Assembly: GCF_901827175.1 (NCBI RefSeq) | Contig: NZ_LR594662.1 | Location: 5,642,001 to 5,706,000 of the forward strand | DNA: 64,000 nt | Direction: 5' to 3' | Source of the DNA: Variovorax sp. RA8 | GTDB taxonomy: Bacteria; Pseudomonadota; Gammaproteobacteria; Burkholderiales; Burkholderiaceae_C | Shown: in pieces, positions 1 through 8,319 of the stretch | How the letters are laid out: each line of letters begins with the position of its first letter | Position numbering within the stretch: the stretch's first letter is position 1 | Notes under the pieces: model-generated | Seen by the model: only the letters and a program-made list of their open reading frames with translations | The model's database searches: none | Told to the model about the DNA's origin: nothing | Translations under genes and position numbers: made by a program

Positions 1-155
1 GCGACCACCGTGTGCGGGCTCACGCCCTGCTGCCGTGCGCATTCGCGCACCGAGGGCAGCCGCGCCCCGGGCGCCAGCAAGCGGGTGCGGATGCGCTCGG
101 CGAAGCGGCTGGCCAACTGCTCCGTCAACGACTGGGTGGAGGTTCGTGTCAGCAT
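1..155 (-). CDS. MocR/GntR-family transcriptional regulator, N-terminal part only (runs off the window)
   Basis: The reading frame starts at an ATG at 155 and runs leftward off the window edge, so only about 51 residues are visible. They form a GntR winged-helix start: a helix with LTEQLASRFAERIRTRLL, then the family hallmark LAPGARLPSVRECARQQGVSPHTVV. The gene is divergent from a LysE-EamA-aminotransferase operon, the classic arrangement for MocR regulators (GntR head plus aminotransferase-like body) that control neighbouring amino-acid or transport genes. The C-terminal aminotransferase-like domain is not visible, so MocR rather than another GntR class is inferred from context. Confidence 0.75.
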   Translation of the reverse strand, partial: MLTRTSTQSLTEQLASRFAERIRTRLLAPGARLPSVRECARQQGVSPHTVV

Positions 156-186
156 GCGTATGCCCGCGCTGTGTCGATGATCGAAC

Positions 187-240
187 CGATACAGGCCGGA
201 CTCATGTTTGGTTTTCTGTACCGGTACTGTAATGGTCATC
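187..240. promoter_or_regulatory. Divergent regulatory region with operator-like palindrome GTACCGGTAC
   Basis: The gap between the divergent regulator and LysE holds a perfect 10-bp palindrome GTACCGGTAC at 218-227. An imperfect inverted pair also stands out: CCGATACAG at 187-195 and CTGTACCGG at 216-224. Such paired short repeats between a MocR gene and its target are typical operators. The assignment rests on position and symmetry only. Confidence 0.45.
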
Positions 241-257
241 AGTTTAGAGTGTGTGCC

Positions 258-857
258 ATGAACTGGCAAGAATTCACCGCGCTGCTGGTGCTGGCCACGG
301 CGATGAGCTTCTCGCCCGGACCCAACACCACGCTTTCGACCGCGCTGGCGGCCAACGGCGGCCTGTCGCGCGCCATGCGCTTCGTGGTCGCCGTGCCCGT
401 GGGCTGGACCCTGCTGCTGGGCCTGTGCGCGGCCGGCATCGGCGCGCTGGTGGTGGCTGCGCCGTCGTTGCGCTGGGCCATCAAGGCGCTGGGCATCGCT
501 TACCTGCTGTGGCTGGCCTGGAAGCTCAGCGGCAGCGCCACGATGGGGCAGGCCGACGGCAAGCAGTTGCGGGTCGGCTTCTGGCAGGGCGTGATGCTGC
601 AGTTCGTCAACATCAAGGCCTGGCTGCTGGCACTGACGCTGGTGGCGACCTGGATCGCCGGCCAGCCCGACGCGCTGCGGCGCTTCGCCATCGTGGCGCC
701 GGTGATGCTGGTCTACGCCTTCACAAGCAACTTCACCTACGCGCTCGCGGGCTCGCTGCTGCGCAACTGGCTGGCGCACGGGCGACGGCTGCTGTGGTTC
801 AACCGCGCCATGGCCGCTGTCCTGGTGCTCACAGCCTGGTGGATGGTCAGCGTATGA
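258..857 (+). CDS. LysE/RhtB-family amino-acid exporter
   Basis: This 199-residue inner-membrane protein begins MNWQEFTALLVLATAMSFSPGPN and carries the LysE signature SPGPN at residues 18-22, followed by about six hydrophobic segments. The family exports amino acids or related small metabolites. The ATG at 258 is preferred over upstream in-frame starts because the family motif begins right after it and the upstream part lies in the divergent promoter. It is the first gene of an operon and its stop overlaps the start of the next transporter gene by 4 bp. The substrate cannot be read from sequence. Confidence 0.88.
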   Translation: MNWQEFTALLVLATAMSFSPGPNTTLSTALAANGGLSRAMRFVVAVPVGWTLLLGLCAAGIGALVVAAPSLRWAIKALGIAYLLWLAWKLSGSATMGQADGKQLRVGFWQGVMLQFVNIKAWLLALTLVATWIAGQPDALRRFAIVAPVMLVYAFTSNFTYALAGSLLRNWLAHGRRLLWFNRAMAAVLVLTAWWMVSV

Positions 858-1795
858 AGATCAAGGACGAAACCCTCGGCATGTGGCTGGGCGTGGTCGG
901 CGTGGCCTTCTTCGCAGTCACGTTGCCGATGACGCGACTGGCCACGGGCACGCAAGAGGCGCCGCAGCTCTCGCCCTGGTTCCTGACACTGGGCCGGGCG
1001 GCGCTGGCGGGTTTGCTGTCGGTGATCTTCCTGCTTGCGACCCGCTCGCCGCTGCCGCAACGCCACCAATGGAAGCCACTCGGCATGGCCATGCTGGGCA
1101 ACGCGATCGGATTCCCGCTGCTGCTCGCCTATGCATTGCGCATCGTCAGCGCCAGCCATGCTGCGGTGGTGACGGCCTTGCTGCCGCTGGTGACCGCGGC
1201 TTGCGCGGCCTGGGTGCTGCACCAGCGCGCTCGGCTCGGCTTCTGGCTTTGCGCGCTGGCGGGCAGCGCGCTGGTGATCGTGTTCTCGATGCTGCGAGCC
1301 GGCGAGCAGCAGTTCGGCTTCGCCTGGGGCGACCTGCTGCTGGTGGGTGCCGTCTTCGCCGCCTCGCTGGGCTACATCTACGGCGCACAGATCACGCCGG
1401 CACTCGGTGCGGAGCGCGTGATCTGCTGGGTCTGCGTGATGGCGCTGCCGGTCACGCTGCCCGGCGCGCTTTGGCTGTGGCCGCAGCACCCGGTCGCGAC
1501 CTCGTCGTGGCTGGGCTTCGTCTACGTCGGCGTCTTCTCGATGTGGGTGGGCTTCTTCGCCTGGTACCGCGGCCTCGCCATGGGCGGCGCACTGCGCGTG
1601 AGCCAGGCCCAGCTGCTGCAGCCCTTCCTCTCGATCCTCGCCGCCGTGCCTCTGCTGGGCGAGCCCATCGATTTCGTCACGCTCGGCTTCGCGGCGGCGG
1701 TGGTGGCCACCGTGGTCGCCGGCAAGAAGCTCTCGCAGGCGCGCCCCGCCGCTGCATCATCACAACAACTGGCACATCCGAAGGAAACAACATGA
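854..1795 (+). CDS. EamA/DMT-superfamily transporter
   Basis: This 313-residue protein has ten predicted hydrophobic segments and the two-fold repeat of EamA (DMT) exporters. In the first half it has WLGVVGVAFFAVTLPMTRLA, in the second WVGFFAWYRGLAMGGALRVSQ, the usual terminal pattern of RhtA/YdcZ-like permeases. Its ATG overlaps the LysE stop, and its own stop overlaps the aminotransferase start, both as ATGA, showing tight translational coupling. Together with LysE it suggests export of an amino acid or analogue. The substrate is unknown. Confidence 0.87.
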   Translation: MKIKDETLGMWLGVVGVAFFAVTLPMTRLATGTQEAPQLSPWFLTLGRAALAGLLSVIFLLATRSPLPQRHQWKPLGMAMLGNAIGFPLLLAYALRIVSASHAAVVTALLPLVTAACAAWVLHQRARLGFWLCALAGSALVIVFSMLRAGEQQFGFAWGDLLLVGAVFAASLGYIYGAQITPALGAERVICWVCVMALPVTLPGALWLWPQHPVATSSWLGFVYVGVFSMWVGFFAWYRGLAMGGALRVSQAQLLQPFLSILAAVPLLGEPIDFVTLGFAAAVVATVVAGKKLSQARPAAASSQQLAHPKETT

Positions 1796-3006
1796 ACTGG
1801 AAACTCGCCGCCCGCGCAGAAAAGATGAACCCCTCGGTGATCCGCGAGATCCTCAAGGTCACCGAGCGTCCCGGCATCATCAGCTTGGCGGGCGGCCTGC
1901 CCTCGCCCAAGACCTTCCCGATCAGCGCCTTCGCCGAAGCCTGCGCCGAGGTGCTGCACAAGGACGGCCAGGCCGCGCTGCAATACGCGGCCAGCGAGGG
2001 CTATGGCCCGCTGCGCGAAGCAGTTGCGGCGATGCTGCCCTGGCCGGTCGACCCGGCCCAGGTGCTGATCACCACCGGCTCGCAGCAGGGCCTGGACCTG
2101 ATCGCCAAGATACTGCTCGACCCCGGCAGCCGCGTGCTGGTGGAGACGCCCACCTACCTGGGCGCGCTGCAGGCCTTCTCGCCGATGGAGCCGGAGGCCG
2201 TCAGCGTTGCCAGCGACGACGAGGGCGTACGGGTCGACGACCTCAAGGCCAAGGCAAAGGACGCGCGCTTCGTCTACCTGCTGCCCAATTTCCAGAATCC
2301 CACCGGCCGCACGATGAGCGAGGCGCGCCGCGCAGCAGTCTCCGCCGCCGCGGCGGAGGCCGGCCTGCCGATCGTCGAGGACAACCCCTACGGCGACCTC
2401 TGGTTCGACGAGGCGCCGCCGCTGCCGCTCACCGCCCGCAACCCCGAGGGCGGCATCTACCTCGGCTCCTTCTCCAAGGTGCTGGCGCCGGGCCTGCGGC
2501 TGGGCTTCCTGGTGGCGCCCAAGGCCATCTTTCCCAAGCTGCTGCAGGCCAAGCAGGCAGCCGACCTGCACAGCCCCAGCTTCAACCAGCGCATGGTGGC
2601 GGAGGTGATGAAGGACGGCTTCCTCGGCCGCCATGTGCCGACCATCCGTGCGCTCTACAAGCGCCAGCGCGATGCGATGCTGTCCGCGCTCGAGCGCGAG
2701 ATGCAGGGCCTGGGCGTGAGCTTCAACAAGCCGGCCGGCGGCATGTTCCTTTGGCTGCGCCTGCCCGAGGGCATGGACGCCGTGGCGCTGCTGCCCAAGG
2801 CGGTGGAGCGCGGCGTGGCCTTCGTGCCGGGGATGCCCTTCTACGCCGGCGCCGGCGATGCACGCACGCTGCGCCTGTCCTTCGTGACCGCCAGCGTCGA
2901 GGAGATCGACACGGCGATCACCGCGCTGGCCGATGCGGTGCGCGAGCAGCTGGCGCACCAGGCCGCGGCCGAAGTCCAGCGCCAGCTGGCAGGCATCACT
3001 GCGTAG
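1792..3006 (+). CDS. PLP-dependent aminotransferase (class I/II, MocR-like/LysN type)
   Basis: This 404-residue fold-type I aminotransferase has the start motif ERPGIISLAGGLPSPKTFP, the PNFQNPTGRTMS substrate/PLP loop, EDNPYGDL with the PLP-ring Asp, and the PLP lysine K229 in SFSKVLAPGLRLGF. This pattern belongs to the 2-aminoadipate/aromatic aminotransferase group related to the MocR C-terminal domain, without the helix-turn-helix. It would transfer the amino group of an amino acid to a 2-oxoacid in the cytoplasm. It is coupled to the exporter gene upstream (4-bp overlap). The exact substrate is open. Confidence 0.9.
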   Translation: MNWKLAARAEKMNPSVIREILKVTERPGIISLAGGLPSPKTFPISAFAEACAEVLHKDGQAALQYAASEGYGPLREAVAAMLPWPVDPAQVLITTGSQQGLDLIAKILLDPGSRVLVETPTYLGALQAFSPMEPEAVSVASDDEGVRVDDLKAKAKDARFVYLLPNFQNPTGRTMSEARRAAVSAAAAEAGLPIVEDNPYGDLWFDEAPPLPLTARNPEGGIYLGSFSKVLAPGLRLGFLVAPKAIFPKLLQAKQAADLHSPSFNQRMVAEVMKDGFLGRHVPTIRALYKRQRDAMLSALEREMQGLGVSFNKPAGGMFLWLRLPEGMDAVALLPKAVERGVAFVPGMPFYAGAGDARTLRLSFVTASVEEIDTAITALADAVREQLAHQAAAEVQRQLAGITA

Positions 3007-3101
3007 CGCCACCGAAGCGGGCCGGCCATGCACATCGCGATCCTCGTCTTGCAGGCCCTGCGCCACATCGGCACCTGTCTGCCGCACGAGAGGACCACGG
3101 G

Positions 3102-3740
3102 ATGATCGAGCTCGGCACGCTCTCGCTGTTCCTCGTGGCGGTGCTGTCGCTGTTCCTTTCGCCCGGGCCCAACATGGCCTTCGTGCTCTCGCACGGCATC
3201 GCGCTCGGGCCGCGGGCCGGCTTCGCGGCAGGCCTGGGCATCGCCGCGGCGGACCTCGTCCATACCCTTTGCGCCGCAACCGGCGTCACTGCGCTGGTGG
3301 CCGCGTGGCCGCCCTCCTTCGATCTGTTGCGCTATGCGGGGGCGCTCTACCTGTTGTGGCTCGCCTGGCAGGCGCTGCGATCGGGCGGCGCGTCCGTGCC
3401 GGCGCACGCCGAGCGCTCCGGTTTCGCGCGCGTGGTGCGCCGCGCTTGGCTCAACAACCTGGTAAATCCGAAGGCGCTGCTCTTCTTCGTGGTGTTCCTG
3501 CCGCAGTTCGTCGATCCGGCGCGCGGCGGCGTGCCGGCGCAGCTGGCCGTGCTCGGCGTTACGCTGAGCCTGGCCGGCCTCGGGTTCAATACCGCGCTGG
3601 GCGCTTGCAGCGGCATGATCGGCCGCTCGCTGCAGCGTCGCCGCGACGCCGCCGGCTTCCAGCGCGGCCTGCTGGCCACGGTGATGATCTGCCTCGCGCT
3701 TCGTCTTCTGCTCATCGACCGCCCTTCGAAGGGATTTTGA
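3102..3740 (+). CDS. LysE-family translocator (second copy)
   Basis: This 212-residue inner-membrane protein starts MIELGTLSLFLVAVLSLFLSPGPNMAFVLSHG, with the SPGPN family motif and NPKALLFFVVFLPQF, a second hallmark of LysE/RhtB proteins. It is a second exporter of the same family in one operon and is clearly diverged from the copy at 258. The 95-bp gap before it contains no gene. Two LysE genes plus EamA around an aminotransferase suggest handling of an amino acid that must be kept low, but this is inference. Confidence 0.88.
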   Translation: MIELGTLSLFLVAVLSLFLSPGPNMAFVLSHGIALGPRAGFAAGLGIAAADLVHTLCAATGVTALVAAWPPSFDLLRYAGALYLLWLAWQALRSGGASVPAHAERSGFARVVRRAWLNNLVNPKALLFFVVFLPQFVDPARGGVPAQLAVLGVTLSLAGLGFNTALGACSGMIGRSLQRRRDAAGFQRGLLATVMICLALRLLLIDRPSKGF

Positions 3741-3742
3741 AC

Positions 3743-4384
3743 ATGCTCAATATCTGGGGGCGCATCAGCTCCATCAACGTGCGCAAGGTGGTGTGGTGCG
3801 CGCAGGAACTCGGCCTCGACTTCCAACGCACCGAGGCTGGCGGCAAGTTCGGCATCGTGCAGACGCCGGACTACCTCGCGCTCAACCCGAATGCCCTGGT
3901 GCCGGCCATCGACGACGGCGAAGGCGAGGCGCGCGTCACGCTCTGGGAATCGAACGTGATCGTGCGCTACCTCTGCGCCAGGCATTCGCCGGGCAAGCTC
4001 TACCCCGAGCCGCTGGCCGCACGCTTCGACGCCGAGCGCTGGATGGATTGGCAGCAGACCACGCTCAACCCGGTCAGCGCCGGCGCCTTCAGGCAATGGA
4101 TCCGCACGCCCGCGGACCAGCGCGACCCGGCCGTGATCGCCCACTCGGTGCGCGCGACCGAGCCGCTGTTCGCGCTGCTCGACGCGCATCTCGCCACCCG
4201 TCCCTTCATGCTCGGCGAGCACTTCACGATGGCCGACATCCCGGTCGGCTGCGAAGCGCATCGCTGGTTCGGCCTGCCGCAGACCGAATACACGCGGCCC
4301 AGCTGGCCCCATGTCGAGCGCTGGTTCGCGGACCTGCGCACCCGGGCCGGCGCGCGCGGCGTGCTCGATCTCACCCTGGAATGA
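3743..4384 (+). CDS. Glutathione S-transferase family protein
   Basis: This 213-residue protein has an N-terminal thioredoxin-fold GST domain (about 1-80) with SSINVRKVVWCAQELGLDFQ, then NPNALVPAIDDG (cis-Pro loop) and LWESNVIVRYL, followed by an all-helical C-terminal domain ending near FTMADIPVGCEAHRWFGL. The family conjugates glutathione to electrophiles or isomerises/reduces such adducts. It starts 3 bp after the LysE stop and overlaps PhzF by 4 bp, so it belongs to the same operon. Its substrate is not predictable from sequence. Confidence 0.9.
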   Translation: MLNIWGRISSINVRKVVWCAQELGLDFQRTEAGGKFGIVQTPDYLALNPNALVPAIDDGEGEARVTLWESNVIVRYLCARHSPGKLYPEPLAARFDAERWMDWQQTTLNPVSAGAFRQWIRTPADQRDPAVIAHSVRATEPLFALLDAHLATRPFMLGEHFTMADIPVGCEAHRWFGLPQTEYTRPSWPHVERWFADLRTRAGARGVLDLTLE

Positions 4385-5301
4385 ACGCCATGCAAACCCG
4401 CCCCTTCAAGCAAGTCGACGTCTTCACGGCGAAGCCCTACGCCGGCAACCCGCTCGCGGTGGTGCTCGACGGCACCGGCCTGGACGATGCGGAAATGCAG
4501 GACTTCGCCCGCTGGACGAACCTGTCGGAAACCACCTTCCTGCTGCCCCCCACCGAGCCCTCGGCCGACTACCGCGTGCGCATCTTCACCCCTGGCGGCG
4601 AATTGCCCTTCGCCGGCCATCCGACGCTGGGCAGCTGCCACGCCTGGCTGGAGGCCGGCGGCCGGCCCAGGACCAGTGGGCGCATCGTGCAGCAATGCGC
4701 CAACGGCCTCGTGCCGATCCGGCACGAGGGCGAGCGCCTGGTCTTCGCGGCGCCACCCTCCCAGCGCAGCGCGCCCAGCCCCTCGCTGCTGGCCAAGGTC
4801 GCAGGCGCGCTCGGCCTGCGGGCGCAGCAGATCGTGGCCGCGCAGCTGCTGGACAACGGCCCGGTATGGCTGGGCCTGCTGCTCGCCGATGCCGACACCG
4901 TGCTCGCGCTCAAGCCCGACCATCGCGCGCTCAAGGAACTCGGGCAGAAGGTGGGCGTGGCCGGCATTCCCCCACGGGACGTGGAACCGGCCACCCTGCT
5001 GATCGCTCGCTCCAACCGCGAGGCACGCGCCTTCGCGCAATCCGGATCGGAGGACATCGGCCTCGAGGTGCGCGCCTTCGCCGCGCCGATCGGCATCGAG
5101 GAAGACCCGGTGACCGGCAGCCTCAACGCCAGCCTCGCGCAATGGCTCATCGCCGATGGCTACCTGCCCGAGCGCTACCTGGCGGCACAAGGCCAGTGCC
5201 TGGGCCGCTCGGGGCGCGTCCACGTGATGCGGGATGGAGAAGGCCAGGTCTGGGTCGGCGGCGACTCGGTCACGTGCATCGACGGCAAGCTCACGCTCTA
5301 G
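4381..5301 (+). CDS. PhzF-family phenazine-biosynthesis-like isomerase/epimerase
   Basis: This 306-residue protein has the PhzF start FKQVDVFTAKPYAGNPLAVVLDG, the catalytic glutamate E50 in LSETTFLLPP, and the GGELPFAGHPTLGS core. The second half mirrors the fold and ends with EEDPVTGSLNASLAQWL, a family hallmark. Family members catalyse proton shifts or epimerisations with no cofactor. No phenazine genes are nearby, so this is a stand-alone homologue serving the amino-acid-like operon. Start ATG overlaps the GST stop. Confidence 0.9.
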   Translation: MNAMQTRPFKQVDVFTAKPYAGNPLAVVLDGTGLDDAEMQDFARWTNLSETTFLLPPTEPSADYRVRIFTPGGELPFAGHPTLGSCHAWLEAGGRPRTSGRIVQQCANGLVPIRHEGERLVFAAPPSQRSAPSPSLLAKVAGALGLRAQQIVAAQLLDNGPVWLGLLLADADTVLALKPDHRALKELGQKVGVAGIPPRDVEPATLLIARSNREARAFAQSGSEDIGLEVRAFAAPIGIEEDPVTGSLNASLAQWLIADGYLPERYLAAQGQCLGRSGRVHVMRDGEGQVWVGGDSVTCIDGKLTL

Positions 5302-5308
5302 GAACCGC

Positions 5309-5995
5309 ATGCCGGCGCGCATCGACCATCTCGTGATCGCGGCCCGCAGCCTCGACGAAGGCGTGGGCTGGTGCGAAGCCACCTTCGGCGTGGCGCCCGG
5401 CCCGGGCGGCACGCATCCGCTGATGGGTACGCACAACCGGCTGCTGAAGATCGCCACGCCCGACGTCCCGCGCGCCTACCTCGAGATCATCGCGATCGAC
5501 CCCGCGCAGAAGCCGGCGCGGCCCGCAGCGTTGCATCGCTGGTTCGATCTGGACGATCCGGCGCTGCAGGCCGCGCTCGCGCGCCATGGGCCGCGGCTGG
5601 TGCACTTCGTCGCCGAGGTGCCTGACGCCGACGCCACCCTCCAGGCGCTCGCGCGCCACCGCATCAACCGCGGCCGCCTGCTCGAAGCCTCGCGCGACAC
5701 GCCGGCCGGGCGCCTCGACTGGCGCATCACGGTGCGCGACGACGGCCAGCGGCTCTTCTACGGCGCCCTGCCCACGCTGATCGCCTGGGGTGCGGCGCAT
5801 CCCAGCGACAGCATGGCCGACTGTGGCGTCCGGCTGCGCTCGCTGGCACTGTCGCATCCGCGTGCCGGCGACCTGGAACGGGCGCTGCAAGCCATCGGCC
5901 TCGCCGGCGTTCCGGTGAGCACCGGCGCCCCCCATCTGCGCGCGGTGTTCGACTCGCCGCGCGGCACCGTCACGCTTGATTCCAAGGGGACCTGA
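5309..5995 (+). CDS. VOC/glyoxalase-like domain protein
   Basis: This 228-residue protein opens MPARIDHLVIAARSLDEGVGWCEATFGVAPGPGG, the beta-alpha-beta start of the glyoxalase-like (PF13468-type) VOC fold; the putative metal ligand H7 sits in IDHLV. The second half holds a less regular copy of the fold. VOC enzymes are metal-dependent dioxygenases, isomerases or lyases. It follows phzF by 7 bp, consistent with co-transcription. Function beyond the fold is unknown. Confidence 0.8.
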   Translation: MPARIDHLVIAARSLDEGVGWCEATFGVAPGPGGTHPLMGTHNRLLKIATPDVPRAYLEIIAIDPAQKPARPAALHRWFDLDDPALQAALARHGPRLVHFVAEVPDADATLQALARHRINRGRLLEASRDTPAGRLDWRITVRDDGQRLFYGALPTLIAWGAAHPSDSMADCGVRLRSLALSHPRAGDLERALQAIGLAGVPVSTGAPHLRAVFDSPRGTVTLDSKGT

Positions 5996-6068
5996 TGCCG
6001 CCGCAGCCTTCCGAACTCGCCCTCCTCGCGCTCGCCGTTCGCATTGCCCTGCCGGAGCCCCGCTGACC

Positions 6069-7061
6069 ATGCGCTTCACACGCGAGGAGATCGAGGCCGC
6101 TCGCCGCACCGTCTACGCCACGATGCCACCGACGCCGCAGTACGCCTGGCCGCTGCTGGCGCGCCGCCTGGGCTGCACGGTCTGGGCCAAGCACGAGAAC
6201 CACACGCCGGCCGGCGCCTTCAAGCTGCGCGGCGGGCTCACCTATTTCGAGACGCTGGCCCGCGAACAGCCCGCCGTGCGCCATGTGATCAGCGCCACGC
6301 GCGGCAACCATGGCCAGTCGGTGGGCTTCGCAGCGCGGCGCCACGGCCTCGCCGCGACCATCGTGGTGCCACACGGCAACTCAGTCGAGAAGAACGCCGC
6401 GATGCGCGCGCTCGGCGTCACGCTCATCGAGCATGGCGACGAGTTCCAGGCCGCCAACGAGCATGCAGGGCAACTGGCCGAAGCCCAGGGCCTGCACCGC
6501 GTGCCCTCCTTCCACCCTGACTTGGTACGCGGGGTGGCCAGCGCCTACGTCGAGTTCTTCGAGGCGCTCGCCGCGACGCCGGACGGGCCGCCCGAGGTGC
6601 TGTTTGTGCCGATCGGGCTGGGCTCGGGCTTCGCGGCCGCGGCGGCGGCGCGCGCGCACTGCGCAGTGTCGACACGGCTGGTCGGCGTGGTGTCGGCGCA
6701 CGCAACCGCCTACCTCGACTCCTTCCGCGCGGGCCGCGCGCTCGAATCGCCGGTCACCACGCGGCTGGCCGACGGCATGGCCTGCCGCACGCCGGTGCCC
6801 GAGGCGCTGGAGGTGCTGCGGCGCGAGGCCGACGACGTGGTTGCGGTGACCGATGCGGAAGTGGCCGAAGCGATGCGCGTGCTCTTCACCGACACGCACA
6901 ACGTGGCAGAGGGCGCCGGCGCCGCCGCGCTGGCGGCGCTGCTGCAGCAATCCTCGCGCTGGCGCGGCAAGCGCGTCGGCATCGCGGTGACGGGCGGCAA
7001 CGTCGATGCGCCCGTGTTCGCCGAGGTGCTGTCATCCGCGCAGGTCGGGCAGCAAGCCTGA
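6069..7061 (+). CDS. Threonine/serine dehydratase-like PLP enzyme (fold type II)
   Basis: This 330-residue protein has PTPQYAWPLLARRLG, the PLP lysine K52 in HTPAGAFKLRGG, SATRGNHGQSVGFAARR and a C-terminal VAEGAGAAALAAL segment, all typical of the threonine dehydratase/serine racemase family. The PTPQY and KHENHTP wording resembles the EutB-like group seen in hydroxyectoine operons, but no ectoine genes occur here. It would deaminate a beta-hydroxy amino acid to a 2-oxoacid. It is the last gene of the operon; 73 bp separate it from the VOC gene. Confidence 0.85.
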   Translation: MRFTREEIEAARRTVYATMPPTPQYAWPLLARRLGCTVWAKHENHTPAGAFKLRGGLTYFETLAREQPAVRHVISATRGNHGQSVGFAARRHGLAATIVVPHGNSVEKNAAMRALGVTLIEHGDEFQAANEHAGQLAEAQGLHRVPSFHPDLVRGVASAYVEFFEALAATPDGPPEVLFVPIGLGSGFAAAAAARAHCAVSTRLVGVVSAHATAYLDSFRAGRALESPVTTRLADGMACRTPVPEALEVLRREADDVVAVTDAEVAEAMRVLFTDTHNVAEGAGAAALAALLQQSSRWRGKRVGIAVTGGNVDAPVFAEVLSSAQVGQQA

Positions 7062-7079
7062 GCGACCCCGTTCGACCCG

Positions 7080-8159
7080 CTAGAAAGAACCTGGTGGCGC
7101 CGTGGCGGCGAGCTTGACGCGGCGCAAGGGAGCGATCGCGCGCGAGAGCGAGGCACGGGCCATGCCGACCATTCCGCCGATGGGAGCCTTGAGCGCGTCC
7201 GCGGTCGGCGATTCGCCGGGGAATGCCGGCGATATCCCCGCCTTGCGCAAGAGCCTGTTGACCTGATGGACGCGCGCCATCCTGCGCGTCACCGACGTGT
7301 AGAAGGTCACGCCGATCGAGATCGACACACCGTCTCCCGGCTGTGTCCAGCTGCGGTCGGAACTCGTCATGTGCGGCGAGGTGCTGGGGAAATAGACGGC
7401 ATCTCCCGGTTGGGTCTCGAACTGGTGGCTGCGCGCGCGGAACTCTTCCTTGAAGCGGACCTTCCTCAACGAATGTCGGACGATGAACTCCTCGACTGCG
7501 TCGGCCGCGACCACGACCCGATCCGTGTGGTCCCAGACGTTCATGGTCTTGCGACCGTGCAATTGCAGCCAGATGTTGTTCTCGCGATCGATGTGGAATG
7601 GCGTCACCGAAGGCGGCGCCGAGATGAACGCGAAGCCATTGATATTGAAGATGCCCGGCTGCTCGCGCTCGATATGGGGGCGCATCGTCTCGACGATGCT
7701 GGCGAGCAGGGCCGCGTAGCGCGGAATGACCTCGATGTTGTACAGGGCGACCCACGAGCCCGCTTCCTCGATGCGCCCGAACACCTCCTCGATGCTCCGC
7801 CCATCGGGATGCTGGCTGTCGTGTGTGAAGCTGGAAGCCTGCGAGATGCCAGGCCTGATGAACCGGCACTGCTTGAAAGGCACGAGTTCCTTCGCCAAGT
7901 TGGCGAGCTCGGCGAGTTGGAAAAGCGGATGCTTGTGAAGGTTGTGATGCAAGGCCGTGATCTTGTGCGTCGAAAAGCTCCCGGGGTCGTCCGCCCAAAC
8001 CCGATACCCTTGCCCGGCACTAGCCATCTGGTCTTGCGTGTTCACGACCCCTGCACGCCCTTCATCAGGGGGGCGGAACTCCGGTCGCTGTGGCGATGGA
8101 TGCAACATCGCGTGCGGCGCACTCCGAGTACGGAAGGCGCTGGTCGTGAACTTGTTCAT
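7080..8159 (-). CDS. Cupin/JmjC-like Fe(II) oxygenase-type protein
   Basis: This 359-residue protein carries a double-stranded beta-helix core with the metal triad H189-x-D191 (TPFHIDRENNIW) and H263 (STSPHMTS), followed by GDGVSISIGVTFYT. These are the marks of 2-oxoglutarate/Fe(II) cupin-like or JmjC-like hydroxylases. The start at MNKFTTSAF is chosen because GAGGT lies 8 nt upstream. The gene converges on the threonine-dehydratase-like gene 18 bp away. A protein or small-molecule hydroxylase is plausible, but the substrate is unknown. The upstream region is unusually AT-rich for this window. Confidence 0.75.
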   Translation of the reverse strand: MNKFTTSAFRTRSAPHAMLHPSPQRPEFRPPDEGRAGVVNTQDQMASAGQGYRVWADDPGSFSTHKITALHHNLHKHPLFQLAELANLAKELVPFKQCRFIRPGISQASSFTHDSQHPDGRSIEEVFGRIEEAGSWVALYNIEVIPRYAALLASIVETMRPHIEREQPGIFNINGFAFISAPPSVTPFHIDRENNIWLQLHGRKTMNVWDHTDRVVVAADAVEEFIVRHSLRKVRFKEEFRARSHQFETQPGDAVYFPSTSPHMTSSDRSWTQPGDGVSISIGVTFYTSVTRRMARVHQVNRLLRKAGISPAFPGESPTADALKAPIGGMVGMARASLSRAIAPLRRVKLAATAPPGSF

Positions 8160-8237
8160 CTGGTACCTCGTTCTCTGCGACGCGACCTCCGCCATGAACA
8201 AGCTGAGGCGCGTGGTGATCAAGGACTCATCAAACTT

Positions 8238-8255
8238 AAGTAAATGGTATTACTT
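8238..8255. promoter_or_regulatory. Palindrome AAGTAA-N6-TTACTT upstream of the cupin-like gene
   Basis: Perfect 6-bp inverted arms flank a 6-bp spacer in the AT-rich stretch about 80 bp before the cupin-like start. Symmetry and position suggest an operator or promoter element. No partner regulator is visible nearby. Confidence 0.35.
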
Positions 8256-8319
8256 ACTCCTTCATATGTCACAGGTTTCTTCGCCCCGTCGATGACGCCC
8301 GCGCGGAGGCGCTTTCGCC

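Noticed and set aside
12..257. An N-terminal extension of the LysE gene
   Set aside because: It would run through the divergent regulator and promoter; LysE homology starts at the ATG at 258.
1522..3279. A long minus-strand frame opposite the aminotransferase
   Set aside because: Arg/His/Gln-rich shadow of a clearly recognised gene; no motifs.
4381..5301. A phenazine biosynthesis locus because of the phzF-like gene
   Set aside because: None of the other phenazine genes are present; PhzF-fold homologues are widespread.
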